Shown: positions 7,869 to 16,351, numbered from the stretch's first letter. The stretch is 36,554 bases of DNA from an uncultured Anaerococcus sp. (GCF_943912825.1 NZ_CALTUX010000021.1:1-36554); one strand, 5' to 3'. Translations and numbers: made by a program. The notes: generated from the letters alone by a model not told the origin.

Positions 7869-8656
7869 TTAGCTAAGATAAGTTTTATATTTTTACTTTC
7901 TAGATAATCAATCCACTCTTTGCTAATATTGGAGTCTGTAACTATAACATCTATGTCATCTAAATCACAAAAATGAACGGATTTCACAGTATCAAATTTG
8001 CTTGAATCAACGAGCAAGATAACCTCCATAGAATTCTTTATAATGGTTTTCTTGGTGGAAAGCTCATATGTATTAGCGCAGGTAATTCCCAAATCCTTGT
8101 GAACACCAGCAGCGGATAGGAAAACTTTGTTGGCCCTTGTGCTTTCAATAATTCCTAGACTTTCAGAAGATTCAAACATACCAGTATTTCTGTGGAAAAC
8201 TCCCCCGGCCAGAATTAAGTCGATATTGTCCTTATACATCAAATTAAGGAAATTATTCGATGAGAATACCAAACAAGTGCATTTCAAATCATCTGCAATA
8301 TTTCTTGATAAACCATCAGTTGTAGTACCGGTGTCAATTATTATAATATCATCATCTTTTATAAGCTTGGCAGCTGTTTTTCCTATGATATGTTTTTCCT
8401 TATTATTTAGTTTTAGATTTTGATCTAGGTCGTAGAAAGAATCATTTCCCAAAATTGTAGGGTTGTCTATAGATTGATTATAGACAACAGCTCCGTGGTA
8501 GGACTCGATTATATCTCTATCCTCAAGTATTTTTAAATCCCTTCTTATAGTCATCTCAGAAACTGATATTTTTTGTGCCAACTCTTTAACAGAGCTGCCA
8601 TTTTTATTTTTTATAATGTTAATAATCTTATTTAATCTTTCATCTTTTTTTGACAT
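7865..8656 (-). CDS. DeoR/GlpR-family transcriptional repressor
   Basis: A 263-aa regulator. The N-terminal winged helix-turn-helix (about residues 4-58) contains VSEMTIRRDLKILEDR, the DeoR-family recognition pattern. The C-terminal sensor domain (about 75-250) has DTGTTT near 110 and AGGVFHRNTGMFES, typical of the phosphosugar-binding DeoRC/isomerase-like fold. It is divergent from deoC, so by context it represses the deo operon and responds to deoxyribose-5-phosphate or a related sugar phosphate. The inducer is inferred. AAAGGTGG precedes the start. Confidence 0.9.
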   Translation of the reverse strand: MSKKDERLNKIINIIKNKNGSSVKELAQKISVSEMTIRRDLKILEDRDIIESYHGAVVYNQSIDNPTILGNDSFYDLDQNLKLNNKEKHIIGKTAAKLIKDDDIIIIDTGTTTDGLSRNIADDLKCTCLVFSSNNFLNLMYKDNIDLILAGGVFHRNTGMFESSESLGIIESTRANKVFLSAAGVHKDLGITCANTYELSTKKTIIKNSMEVILLVDSSKFDTVKSVHFCDLDDIDVIVTDSNISKEWIDYLESKNIKLILAK

Positions 8657-8742
8657 AACAATCCACCTTTACTTAACTGTACCGCAAAATCCCTAAAAAT
8701 GAATAGACAAAAGATAATTTTAAAAAATAATGGTAAAATAAT

Positions 8743-8782
8743 AACATTTTATGTTGACAAAATAACAAAAATGATGTAATAT
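8743..8782 (+). promoter_or_regulatory. deo operon promoter with overlapping palindromic operator
   Basis: TTGACA (8754-8759), 17-nt spacer, TAATAT (8777-8782). A perfect palindrome AACAT-TTT-ATGTT (8743-8755) overlaps the -35 box. AATAACA occurs just upstream of and again within the promoter. This is the natural binding site for the divergently encoded DeoR-type repressor; binding is inferred. Confidence 0.65.
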
Positions 8783-8856
8783 AAAAATATCAAAAGGAAA
8801 TATAAGTCTAGACAAGAGGAAAACATTTAACAATTTTAAAAAAGAAAGAGGAAATG

Positions 8857-9525
8857 ATGGAAAATAAAGAAATTTTTGCTCATATAGATCACACTTTACT
8901 AAAAGCTTTTGCAAAATGGGAAGATATTAAAAAACTTTGTGATGAAGCTGTTGAGTATCAAACCGCATCAGTCTGCATACCACAAACCTATATAGAAAGA
9001 GTAAAAAAAGAATATGGTAATAAACTAACAATTTGTACAGTAATCGGCTTTCCTTTAGGTTATAACCTAACAGAATCTAAGCTTGTTGAGGCAAAAGAAT
9101 CTATTGCCAAGGGTGCAAGTGAGATAGACATGGTAGTTAATATCTCTGATGTTAAAAATGGAGACTACAAAAAGGTTGAAGATGAGATTAGAGCTATAAA
9201 AGAAGTAGTAGGAGATAAGATTCTTAAGGTAATAATAGAAACCTGCTATCTTACAGAGGAAGAAAAAGTTGCTATGTGCGATGCTGTAACCAAGGCTGGA
9301 GCTGATTATATAAAAACCTCTACAGGATTTGGAACAGATGGAGCTAAGCTTGAAGATATAATTTTATTTAAAAAACACATAGGTAAAAATGTTAAAATTA
9401 AAGCAGCTGGTGGAGTTAGAACAAAAGAAGACCTAATAAGATTCCTAGAAGAAGGCTGCGATAGGATTGGAACAAGCTCTGCTATAAAAATGTTAAAGGG
9501 CGAAGAAAATAAATCAGATTATTAG
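8857..9525 (+). CDS. deoC: Deoxyribose-phosphate aldolase
   Basis: DeoC cleaves 2-deoxyribose-5-phosphate to glyceraldehyde-3-phosphate and acetaldehyde, the last step of deoxynucleoside catabolism. The protein is about 222 aa, standard length. It shows IDHTLLKA at the start, EIDMVVNI, and VIIETCYL. The Schiff-base lysine lies in DYIKTSTGFG, with IKAAGGVRT and RIGTSSA closing the TIM barrel. Two adjacent ATGs exist (8854 and 8857). The AGAGG site at 8848-8851 is better spaced for 8857, chosen here. First gene of a four-gene operon with 8-12 bp gaps. Confidence 0.97.
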   Translation: MENKEIFAHIDHTLLKAFAKWEDIKKLCDEAVEYQTASVCIPQTYIERVKKEYGNKLTICTVIGFPLGYNLTESKLVEAKESIAKGASEIDMVVNISDVKNGDYKKVEDEIRAIKEVVGDKILKVIIETCYLTEEEKVAMCDAVTKAGADYIKTSTGFGTDGAKLEDIILFKKHIGKNVKIKAAGGVRTKEDLIRFLEEGCDRIGTSSAIKMLKGEENKSDY

Positions 9526-9535
9526 GAAGTAAGAA

Positions 9536-10711
9536 ATGAAAAATGATAAGAGAGTATTTTTAATAGTTTTAGATTCTTTAGGTATTGGAGAGATGCCTGA
9601 TGCTGGAAAATATGGCGATGAGGGTAGCGATACCCTTGCTGCTATTGTAAAGAGTGATAAATGCTATGCACCAAACTTAGAAAAACTTGGGTTTTTCAAT
9701 ATAGAAGGTGTTAGCTGTAAAGAAAGTGTGGAAAATCCTAAAGGATCTTTTGCAAGACTAGCTGAAGCATCAAATGGTAAGGATACAACAAAAGGTCATT
9801 GGGAGATGGCAGGTATCATTTCAGAAAAACCATTTCCAACCTTTCCTAATGGATTTCCAGAAGATTTCCTAGAAGAATATTCAAAAAGAGTTGGTAGAAA
9901 GATTCTTTGCAATAAACCATATTCAGGAACAGAAGTTATTAAAGATTATGGTAAGGAACATTTGGAAACAGGAGCCCTAATAGTTTATACTTCAGCTGAT
10001 TCAGTCTTCCAAGTAGCAGCTCACGAAGATCTTGTTGGTCTTGATGAACTATATCGTTGCTGTGAAATTGCAAGACAGATGCTCCAGGGAGATATGGCTG
10101 TAGGTAGGGTTATAGCAAGACCTTTTGTAGGTGAGCTTGGATCTTTTGAAAGAACAAGGAATAGACACGACTACGCCCTAAATCCAACAGGACCTATTAT
10201 CATGGATGATTTAGTAAAAAATGGCTATGATTCAATAGGGGTGGGAAAAATATATGATATCTTTGCTGGAAAATCAGTTCCTGAAACATATAAGATGAAA
10301 GATAATATAGATGGTATGAATATCACTCTTGATCTTTGTGATAAGGATTTCAATGGTTTATGTTTTGTAAATTTAGTTGACTTTGATATGATTTATGGTC
10401 ATAGAAATGATGTAGATGGCTATGCTCAAGCTTTTTCTGATTTTGATAAGCAATTAGGACAAATGATTGAAAAGCTTAGGGAAGATGATATTGTTATAAT
10501 CACAGCAGATCATGGATGTGACCCATCAACTCCTTCTACAGACCACTCTAGAGAATATGTTCCGATGTTAATTTTTGGAGATAAGATTAAGTCGGGAGTT
10601 GACCTTAAGACCAGAAAGACTTTTGCTGATATAGGCAAGACTATTGCTGATATTTTTGAAATAGAAAGTCCTATCCCTGGTGAAAGCTTCTATGATGAAG
10701 TTAAAAAATAG
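9536..10711 (+). CDS. deoB: Phosphopentomutase
   Basis: DeoB interconverts (deoxy)ribose-1-phosphate and (deoxy)ribose-5-phosphate. It belongs to the alkaline-phosphatase superfamily and uses two Mn ions. The 391-aa length is normal. Seen are DSLGIGEMPDAG at the N-terminus (metal ligand and family signature), TTKGHWEMAG around the phosphorylatable Thr, GVGKIYDIF, and the C-terminal metal site ADHGCDPSTPSTDHSRE. It links the phosphorylase product to DeoC. It begins 10 bp after deoC, with a weak GGAAG site. Confidence 0.97.
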   Translation: MKNDKRVFLIVLDSLGIGEMPDAGKYGDEGSDTLAAIVKSDKCYAPNLEKLGFFNIEGVSCKESVENPKGSFARLAEASNGKDTTKGHWEMAGIISEKPFPTFPNGFPEDFLEEYSKRVGRKILCNKPYSGTEVIKDYGKEHLETGALIVYTSADSVFQVAAHEDLVGLDELYRCCEIARQMLQGDMAVGRVIARPFVGELGSFERTRNRHDYALNPTGPIIMDDLVKNGYDSIGVGKIYDIFAGKSVPETYKMKDNIDGMNITLDLCDKDFNGLCFVNLVDFDMIYGHRNDVDGYAQAFSDFDKQLGQMIEKLREDDIVIITADHGCDPSTPSTDHSREYVPMLIFGDKIKSGVDLKTRKTFADIGKTIADIFEIESPIPGESFYDEVKK

Positions 10712-10720
10712 GAGTATCTT

Positions 10721-11923
10721 ATGAAATTATTATTAAATATCTTGGGAATAGTACTTGTAATTGCCTTTATGTTTGCTATTTCCATGAATAGAAAGGCTGT
10801 TAATACTAAGAGAATTTTGACAGCCCTCCTTGCTCAGTTTATTATAGCGGGTCTGCTAGTAAAATTGCCTCAAGGAAGGGCTGCTATTGCAGCCATAAGT
10901 AAGGTTGTAGAAAAGGTTTTATCTTATGGTAGCCAGGGTATTCAATTTGTATTTGGATCTTTAGGAGACCCTGCAGCTAGTTCGGGCTACATTTTCGCCT
11001 TCCAAACCCTAACAAATATTATATTTATTTCCTCCCTTGTAGCTGTTTTATTCTATACAGGAATCTTGGGATTTGTAGTTTCTAAGATTGGATGGGTAAT
11101 TGGTAAGTTATTTAAGACATCAGAAGTTGAATCCTTTGTAGCTGTAGCTAATATGTTTTTAGGTCAAACAGACTCACCAATCCTTGTTGCTAAATATTTA
11201 AACTTCATGACAGAAAGTGAAGTGATGCTTGTTCTTGTTTCTGGTATGGGCTCTATGTCTGTATCAATTATAGCAGGTTATGTTGCCCTAGGCATCCCTA
11301 TGGAATCACTCCTTATAGCGTCTACAATGGTGCCTGTTGGATCAATCCTTCTATCTAAAATCGTTTGTCCACAAACATATAAAATCCAAGAGTTGGGAGA
11401 GATAAAGATGGATAGGAAGGGCAATAACGAAAATGTACTAGATGCCCTAGCAAGTGGTGCCCTTGATGGAATGAACATGGCAATGGCTATCGGAGCAAGT
11501 CTTATAGCTATAATTTCTATAGTTGCTTTAATAAATGGAATTTTGGGAATATTCAACATCTCTCTAGAAACAATACTTTCATATGTATTTGCACCTATGG
11601 GTTATTTAATGGGCCTTGAAGGCAAAGAAGTACTAACAGCAGGAGAGCTTTTAGGTTCAAAACTTATTTTAAATGAGTTTGTAGCCTTTGGTAAGCTTGG
11701 ACCAATGCTTGCCGATATGAGCGAGAGAACAGGTTTGATGCTAGCTGTATCCCTAGCTGGTTTTGCAAATGTAAGCTCAATAGGAATTTGTATATCAGGT
11801 ATATCAGTACTTTGTCCAGAAAAAAGACCAATACTTGCTAAACTTGCCCTAAGAGCGATGCTTGCAGGTTTTTGTGTCAGTGTACTATCAGCTTTAATAG
11901 TTGGAATTTGGTTAATATTTTAA
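10721..11923 (+). CDS. NupC-type concentrative nucleoside transporter
   Basis: A 400-aa polytopic protein of the CNT family, which imports nucleosides with H+ or Na+. The N-terminal gate region contains LLAQFIIAGLLVKLPQGR. The central transport motifs are VANMFLGQTDSPILV and VSGMGSMSVSIIAGYVALG. The C-terminal half has LILNEFVAFGKLG and LAGFANVSSIGICISGISVL, matching CNT helices. Its place between deoB and the pyrimidine phosphorylase implies nucleoside import feeding this pathway. Whether it prefers pyrimidines cannot be read from sequence. Confidence 0.93.
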   Translation: MKLLLNILGIVLVIAFMFAISMNRKAVNTKRILTALLAQFIIAGLLVKLPQGRAAIAAISKVVEKVLSYGSQGIQFVFGSLGDPAASSGYIFAFQTLTNIIFISSLVAVLFYTGILGFVVSKIGWVIGKLFKTSEVESFVAVANMFLGQTDSPILVAKYLNFMTESEVMLVLVSGMGSMSVSIIAGYVALGIPMESLLIASTMVPVGSILLSKIVCPQTYKIQELGEIKMDRKGNNENVLDALASGALDGMNMAMAIGASLIAIISIVALINGILGIFNISLETILSYVFAPMGYLMGLEGKEVLTAGELLGSKLILNEFVAFGKLGPMLADMSERTGLMLAVSLAGFANVSSIGICISGISVLCPEKRPILAKLALRAMLAGFCVSVLSALIVGIWLIF

Positions 11924-11933
11924 GGAGATAATA

Positions 11934-13235
11934 ATGAGATTTATAGACATAATAGAAAAAAAGAAAAATAAAGAAGAACTAACAGATCAAGAAATACAAT
12001 TTTTTATAGATAAGGTAACTGATGGAAGTGTTGAAGATTACCAAATAGCAGCCCTTCTTATGGCGATTAGACTAAATGGTATGACAGATCATGAAATAGC
12101 TAAGCTTGCAGAAGCAATGATGCATTCTGGAGATGTAATTGACCTATCAGAAATTGATGGTATCAAATCAGATAAGCACTCAACAGGAGGGGTAGGGGAT
12201 AAGACCTCAATGGCACTTGGAGCAATGGTTGCAGCTTGTGGCCTTAAGCTTGCTAAGATGAGTGGTAGGGGATTAGGACACACAGGTGGAACCCTTGATA
12301 AGTTAGAGTCTATAGATGGCTTTAATATTTCCTTAACAGAAGAAGAATTTAAAAAACAAGTAAATGAAATAGGCCTAGCTATAATTGGCCAAACAGGAGA
12401 TTTGGTGCCAGCAGATAAGAAGCTTTACGCCTTAAGAGATGTTACAGCTACAGTAGATTCAATCCCACTAATAGCTTCATCAATCATGTCCAAAAAGCTA
12501 GCATCAGGCTCTGATACAATCCTTCTTGATGTAAAATATGGTGAGGGCGCCTTCATGCACACTATAGAAGATGCTAAGAAGCTTGCGAAAGCAATGATTT
12601 CTATAGGAAATAGCCTGGGTAGAAATACTATGGCTATGATAACAGATATGAATCAACCACTTGGAAATACAATAGGTAATGCCCTTGAAGTAAGAGAAGC
12701 TGTTGAGACTGTAAAGGGTCATGGACCAAAAGACTTTACAGAACTTTGTATGTGTGCTGGTGAAATTATGCTAATGCAAGCAGGAAAGGCAGAAAACAAA
12801 GATCAAGCAAGAAAAATGCTAGAAGAGGCAATAGCATCAGGCAAAGCATACGAAAAACTAGAAAAAATGGTAGAATACCAAGGCGGAAATGTAGAGCAAA
12901 TCAGAAATACAGACCTTCTTCCACAAGCCAAATATCAAACAAAAATGCTAGCCAAAGAAGAAGGCTACATCGAAAGTATTCACTCAATGGGACTTGGTAT
13001 CCAAGCTATGAAACTTGGAGCAGGTAGGGCTAAAAAAACTGACCCAATCAACTATGCAGTGGGACTAGAAATGAATGCCAAAAAGGGAGATTATGTAAAG
13101 GTAGGAGACCTTCTTTGCACAGTATATCATGATACAGAACTTAGTGAAGAATGGATAGAAGACTTCTATAATACCTTTGCTTTCACTGACCATGAAGTAG
13201 AACCAATTCCAATAGTAGAAGAAATAATTAAATAA
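11934..13235 (+). CDS. pdp: Pyrimidine-nucleoside phosphorylase
   Basis: Catalyses phosphorolysis of thymidine, deoxyuridine and uridine to base plus (deoxy)ribose-1-phosphate. The 433-aa length is typical of the Gram-positive enzyme. The phosphate-binding signature KHSTGGVGDKTSM lies near residues 81-93, followed by SGRGLGHTGGTLDKLES and SIMSKKLASG, all hallmarks of nucleoside phosphorylase family III. The C-terminal all-beta domain is present (GYIESI onward). It begins 10 bp after the transporter with AAGGAG and ends the operon before a clear terminator. Confidence 0.95.
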   Translation: MRFIDIIEKKKNKEELTDQEIQFFIDKVTDGSVEDYQIAALLMAIRLNGMTDHEIAKLAEAMMHSGDVIDLSEIDGIKSDKHSTGGVGDKTSMALGAMVAACGLKLAKMSGRGLGHTGGTLDKLESIDGFNISLTEEEFKKQVNEIGLAIIGQTGDLVPADKKLYALRDVTATVDSIPLIASSIMSKKLASGSDTILLDVKYGEGAFMHTIEDAKKLAKAMISIGNSLGRNTMAMITDMNQPLGNTIGNALEVREAVETVKGHGPKDFTELCMCAGEIMLMQAGKAENKDQARKMLEEAIASGKAYEKLEKMVEYQGGNVEQIRNTDLLPQAKYQTKMLAKEEGYIESIHSMGLGIQAMKLGAGRAKKTDPINYAVGLEMNAKKGDYVKVGDLLCTVYHDTELSEEWIEDFYNTFAFTDHEVEPIPIVEEIIK

Positions 13236-13241
13236 CAAACT

Positions 13242-13266
13242 GGGGCTTCTATAGCCCCTTTTTTGT
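13242..13266 (+). terminator. Terminator of the deo operon
   Basis: GGGGCT (13242-13247), loop TCTAT, AGCCCC (13253-13258), then a run of T. A perfect 6-bp G/C stem 6 bp after the phosphorylase stop codon. Confidence 0.9.
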
Positions 13267-13306
13267 AGGCTATTACTAATAATTATTAAGAAAATTAAAT
13301 AAAAAT

Positions 13307-13335
13307 TTGACAAAAATTATATCCTGATGTATTAT
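13307..13335 (+). promoter_or_regulatory. Promoter of the upstream T-box copy
   Basis: TTGACA (13307-13312), exactly 17 nt, TATTAT (13330-13335). It lies 40 bp past the deo terminator and drives the upstream T-box leader. The same promoter is repeated at 18668-18696. Confidence 0.8.
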
Positions 13336-13339
13336 CTAA

Positions 13340-13592
13340 CTAACAAATAAATGTGATTACAGAAAGACAGTTTATATGAATTATCTTAGAGAAAAGACGG
13401 TTGGTGAAAGTCTTATAAGGATTATCTACTTATTCCCTCTGTATGCAGAATAGCCGAAGATAGTAAGCTATTACGGAAGCTACCGTTATCAGAAGCAAGA
13501 AGTTGATAGACTTCTGTTAAGGTAATCTTTTAGATTATAAACTTAGGTGGTACCACGAATTTACACTCGTCCTATATGGACGGGTTTTTTTA
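13340..13592 (+). promoter_or_regulatory. T-box riboswitch leader, upstream copy
   Basis: A tRNA-sensing T-box leader. Stem I contains AGAGAAAAGAC-GGTTGGTGAAA-GTCTT (about 13388-13415), with basal arms TACAG and CTGTA. The antiterminator T-box AGGTGGTACCACG is at 13545-13557. The terminator CTCGTCC-TATAT-GGACGGG plus T run is at 13566-13591. Uncharged tRNA should stabilise the antiterminator. The most plausible specifier is UAC at 13427-13429; no UGG occurs in that strand. This copy now precedes only a truncated transporter gene and the inserted cassette. Confidence 0.92.
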
Positions 13593-13635
13593 TTGGCCAA
13601 ACCTTAATCTATCAAATAAATTTTAGGAGAAGAAA

Positions 13636-13809
13636 ATGAAAAACTTACTTAAAAAAATCACAAGCCTAGCCCTTGGAGCAATCTTACTTGCTTCTTGTGG
13701 GGCAAAGTCAAATGAAGAAGCAAAAACAGATGCAAAAAGCGAATGTAAGCTTATAATCGGCATAGTCCAAATAGTTGACCATCCATATTCATGTATGACA
13801 AATCCATGA
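13636..13809 (+). pseudogene. Truncated ABC transporter lipoprotein (trpX-like) stub
   Basis: The first 35 codons are identical to the intact lipoprotein gene at 18997, including the signal peptide and lipobox LLASC. Codons 36-50 are recognisable but altered (SECKLIIGIVQIVDHP against SGGKLTIGIVQIADHP). The frame then runs into unrelated sequence (YSCMTNP) and stops at 13807-13809 after 57 aa. The ribosome binding site and T-box ahead are intact, so a short lipopeptide may still be made. It marks the left junction of the inserted cassette. Confidence 0.9.
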
Positions 13810-14016
13810 TTTTTAATCCGACATAAAATAGGATACCTGCTGTTAAGGTTATTTTATACCCAACTCTCCGCTTAGATCTGGACCTTGATTTAAAATTATT
13901 ATAAAAAATATACAATTACTTGTTTTTCTAGATAAAAGTAAGTATATTGGTACTGGGACAACATTTTCCTAAGCGAGAAGGGATAAATATACTTTATATC
14001 TATTGGGAGAGATAAT
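13810..14016. other. Left junction spacer of the cassette, no clear gene
   Basis: About 200 bp between the stub and the peptide gene. It holds an 8-bp inverted repeat (ATAAAATA/TATTTTAT, about 13823-13857). A possible -10 TATACT (13988-13993) lies 23 bp before the peptide ATG, with only a poor -35 (TTTCCT). TTGGGAGAG serves as ribosome binding site. On the minus strand a short hydrophobic frame (VGYKITLTAGILFYVGLKI) is open, but I cannot identify it. No T-rich terminator is seen, so read-through from the T-box promoter is possible. Confidence 0.5.
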
Positions 14017-14280
14017 ATGAAAAATACTAAATTATTAGTTACTAGTGCTATTTTAGCTTTAACTTTCATAATTGGGCAAAGTGTTTCTAATGCAGCTGGA
14101 TGTGGAGAATAGTATATTTATAAAACATCAAAGCCATTCTGTGCTAATGAATGGTGTGGATTATGGGATAAAACAGCTTTAGTTCAAAAGCAATATATTA
14201 AAAGAAATTGCGTTAAAAAAGACAGTACTACTAAATGGGAATATGATCTAAATAGAGTTCATATTGATTGTGGTTGCTAA
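14017..14280 (+). pseudogene. Cys-rich secreted peptide (bacteriocin-like), interrupted by in-frame TAG
   Basis: With an RBS (GGGAGAG) and ATG at 14017, the frame encodes a clear signal peptide (MKNTKLLVTSAILALTFIIG, then QSVSNAA). GCGE follows and then a TAG at 14110-14112. The same frame continues open to TAA at 14278-14280, for 87 codons in total. The second part has FCANEWCGLWDK, a single NC, and a DCGC ending, giving six Cys in the presumed mature region. Such a small, secreted, Cys-rich product next to export/immunity-type genes suggests a disulfide-bonded bacteriocin or toxin. A single G-to-A change of TGG would create the TAG. It is not lactococcin-972-like in sequence. Inactivation, sequencing error or readthrough are all possible. 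Confidence 0.7.
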
Positions 14281-14366
14281 AGATATAACTTGTAAGAAAA
14301 TGTTGTAGTTAGTCATTGTTTATCCCTTCTTAGCATTATTTAAAGCTTTGAGATAAGGAGCACAGG

Positions 14367-15308
14367 ATGATAAAAAAACGAGTTAAATTTATTATTTTAT
14401 TAATAATAGTATTGCTTTTTCCAATTGGTTGTCAACGTATGAACAAAGATTCATACACTAATTTAGAAAGTGAACTTGATGTTACCGAAAAGATTTCTAA
14501 AGATTTGTATGAATGTAATGAAATATCTTTTAAAGACTTGGAGATCAATGAAGCATCTGGAATGGAGATTGATGATGATAAGATTTACATTAGTGACAGT
14601 GATTCTAATGATGTTAAGATTTTTGATAAGTCATTTAAAAATATTGGTTTAATAAATATGGATGCAATTGCAAAACCTAGTCTAATCTCTTCTTATGAGA
14701 ATAAACTAGCAATATTAGATGAGGTTAGTTTTAAAATTGTTGTGTTTGATAAAAAAAGCATGAAACAGCTTCTAACAATTGATCTTCCATCTATAAAAGA
14801 GGATTCATTTTATCAAGATATGGATATGAATAATGATGAAATTTTTATCACCATGCATACTGTAGAATTTGATGATGCTAAGATCTATAAAGTAGATTTA
14901 AAAGATTCCAAAGTAACTAGTATTAAAGATGATTTTTTGGGAAATGTTTATAGTGAGGGAGAAAATACTTACTTTATAAACTCCATGGAAGCGTATCATG
15001 AGTCTGATAGAGAAGGATTTAGAGGAGGAGAAAATCATATTTACTCTTTAAAAAAAGGTGAGTTAGTTGATATAGGTAAGTTAATAGGTTCATCTTACCC
15101 AGGAGACTTTTTTCAAAGTGATGGTGGATTTTATGTATACACTGCCGGATGGTCTGCAATAGATTTTTACGATAAAAAGTGTTCCTATAAGCATTCCCTT
15201 GTTTCTTTTGATAGCTCAGATATACAAGCTATATTAAAGGGAAATAGTAGTCATATGTATTTGCTCATGCCTAATGAAAAAAGACTGTTTGAGATTAAAA
15301 GAAAATGA
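14367..15308 (+). CDS. Lipoprotein with beta-propeller-like repeats, cassette gene
   Basis: A 313-aa lipoprotein. Signal peptide residues 1-22 end in lipobox PIGC (Cys22), so it is anchored to the outer face of the membrane. The body has repeating beta motifs (ISDSDSNDVKIFDKSFKNI, then KLAILDEVSFKIVVFDKKSM, then KIYKVDLKDSKVTSI). This resembles a 6-bladed NHL/YncE-like propeller. AAGGAG precedes the ATG. The stop overlaps the next gene (ATGA), placing it first in the overlapping run of ABC genes. By context it may protect against, or help process, the Cys-rich peptide at the cell surface. That role is inference. Confidence 0.75.
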   Translation: MIKKRVKFIILLIIVLLFPIGCQRMNKDSYTNLESELDVTEKISKDLYECNEISFKDLEINEASGMEIDDDKIYISDSDSNDVKIFDKSFKNIGLINMDAIAKPSLISSYENKLAILDEVSFKIVVFDKKSMKQLLTIDLPSIKEDSFYQDMDMNNDEIFITMHTVEFDDAKIYKVDLKDSKVTSIKDDFLGNVYSEGENTYFINSMEAYHESDREGFRGGENHIYSLKKGELVDIGKLIGSSYPGDFFQSDGGFYVYTAGWSAIDFYDKKCSYKHSLVSFDSSDIQAILKGNSSHMYLLMPNEKRLFEIKRK

Positions 15309-16351
15309 GATTGACATTTTCAATTACGAAAAGATTTGAATACAAATTATCTAATATCAAGATATTCATTTTGGAAGTTTTTGCTATTGCAGTAGTTATT
15401 TATTTTGCGACGATATTTATTGCAAAATTTGTAAAAACTGAGCAGATTATTGAATTTTATGAAAAGGATATTAATACTGATAAGGTCATCTATCAAATTA
15501 ATAAGATTTATGATCTACCACATTATAATTATAGTGTCAGTGCAAAGGGAGACTTATATGCTGAGATAGATGGGAAAGTATATAAAATCAAAAGTCAAGT
15601 AATAGATAAAAAATATTCTTCTTATTATCCTAGAGTACTTAATGATGAAGGACTTTCTAAATTTTTTAGGGGAAATAATGCTATAGTATCAGAAACGTTA
15701 AAGAGAAAATATAATTTTAAAAAAGGGTCTATGATTAGTATAGCAAATAAAGACTTTGAAGTTTTAGGTTTTACAGATAATCATGCTTTAAAAGATAGGG
15801 TGATATTGCCTTACAATAGTTTAGATATAATTAAATCTCAGAATATATTTAAGTATTATTTAACGATTTCTAGTAAAGATTCTAATAAATTAGAAGATAA
15901 ATTTTCTTATTACGACAAAAAAGCTTTAAGTGATATATATAATGAAGAGATATTGAGTTTGAGAGCCTTAAAGAGATTTATTTTAAGCTTTTCTATAATA
16001 TTTGTCGCAATAGCTGTAGTAAATATTATCCTTATAATTAAGAGTAAATTTGTAAGAGAAAGTAAATTTTTAATTAATCTACACATATGTGGCGAAAGTA
16101 GCAAGATTTTTTTGGTATCATCTATAATTGATTATATATTTCTTATGAGCATATCTTTTTTCCTCTCGTTAATATTACACTATACTTTTATAGAGTTTGT
16201 GCCTGATTTTCTTTACTTTGAATTAAATTATTATTTAATTATTGTTGAGTATTTTGTTGTTACTTTACTAAGCATAGTTATTGGATTAGTATTAGGATAT
16301 AAACAAAGAAAATTTATAAATACTAATATAAGGGGTAGTCATGCTTTATGA
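15305..16351 (+). CDS. FtsX/MacB-like membrane protein 1, cassette gene
   Basis: A 348-aa protein with one N-terminal transmembrane helix (about 21-45), a roughly 180-aa extracytoplasmic domain, and three C-terminal helices (about 225-248, 262-290, 305-330). This is the MacB/FtsX permease topology. Sequence similarity to named families is weak by eye. It overlaps the lipoprotein gene by 4 bp and the next permease by 11 bp. It probably pairs with the following permease and the ATPase as a type VII-like ABC complex acting on periplasm-side or membrane substrates. Codons are strongly A/T-ending, unlike genes outside the cassette. Confidence 0.75.
   Translation: MRLTFSITKRFEYKLSNIKIFILEVFAIAVVIYFATIFIAKFVKTEQIIEFYEKDINTDKVIYQINKIYDLPHYNYSVSAKGDLYAEIDGKVYKIKSQVIDKKYSSYYPRVLNDEGLSKFFRGNNAIVSETLKRKYNFKKGSMISIANKDFEVLGFTDNHALKDRVILPYNSLDIIKSQNIFKYYLTISSKDSNKLEDKFSYYDKKALSDIYNEEILSLRALKRFILSFSIIFVAIAVVNIILIIKSKFVRESKFLINLHICGESSKIFLVSSIIDYIFLMSISFFLSLILHYTFIEFVPDFLYFELNYYLIIVEYFVVTLLSIVIGLVLGYKQRKFINTNIRGSHAL

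Larger units (their letters stand above)
13297..13741 (+). repeat. 445-bp direct repeat, upstream copy
   Basis: This segment is identical, base for base by eye, to 18658-19102 (offset 5361 bp). It contains a complete promoter, a T-box leader with terminator, a ribosome binding site and the first 35 codons of a lipoprotein gene. Similarity continues to about 13786 with six mismatches in 45 bp, then stops. The two copies bracket the bacteriocin-like cassette. Confidence 0.97.

Noticed and set aside
13810..13900. Minus-strand hydrophobic frame (VGYKITLTAGILFYVGLKI) at the left junction
   Set aside because: Short, no start with RBS, no recognisable family; it could be a gene remnant but cannot be supported.
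14017..14280. Pyrrolysine or other programmed recoding at the in-frame TAG
   Set aside because: No pyl genes or recoding signal are visible here and a single G-to-A change explains it; kept only as a remote possibility.
14017..14280. Peptide as a lactococcin 972 homologue
   Set aside because: Only the ATPase type matches that group; the peptide has six Cys and lacks the Trp/Tyr/Gly-rich lactococcin pattern.
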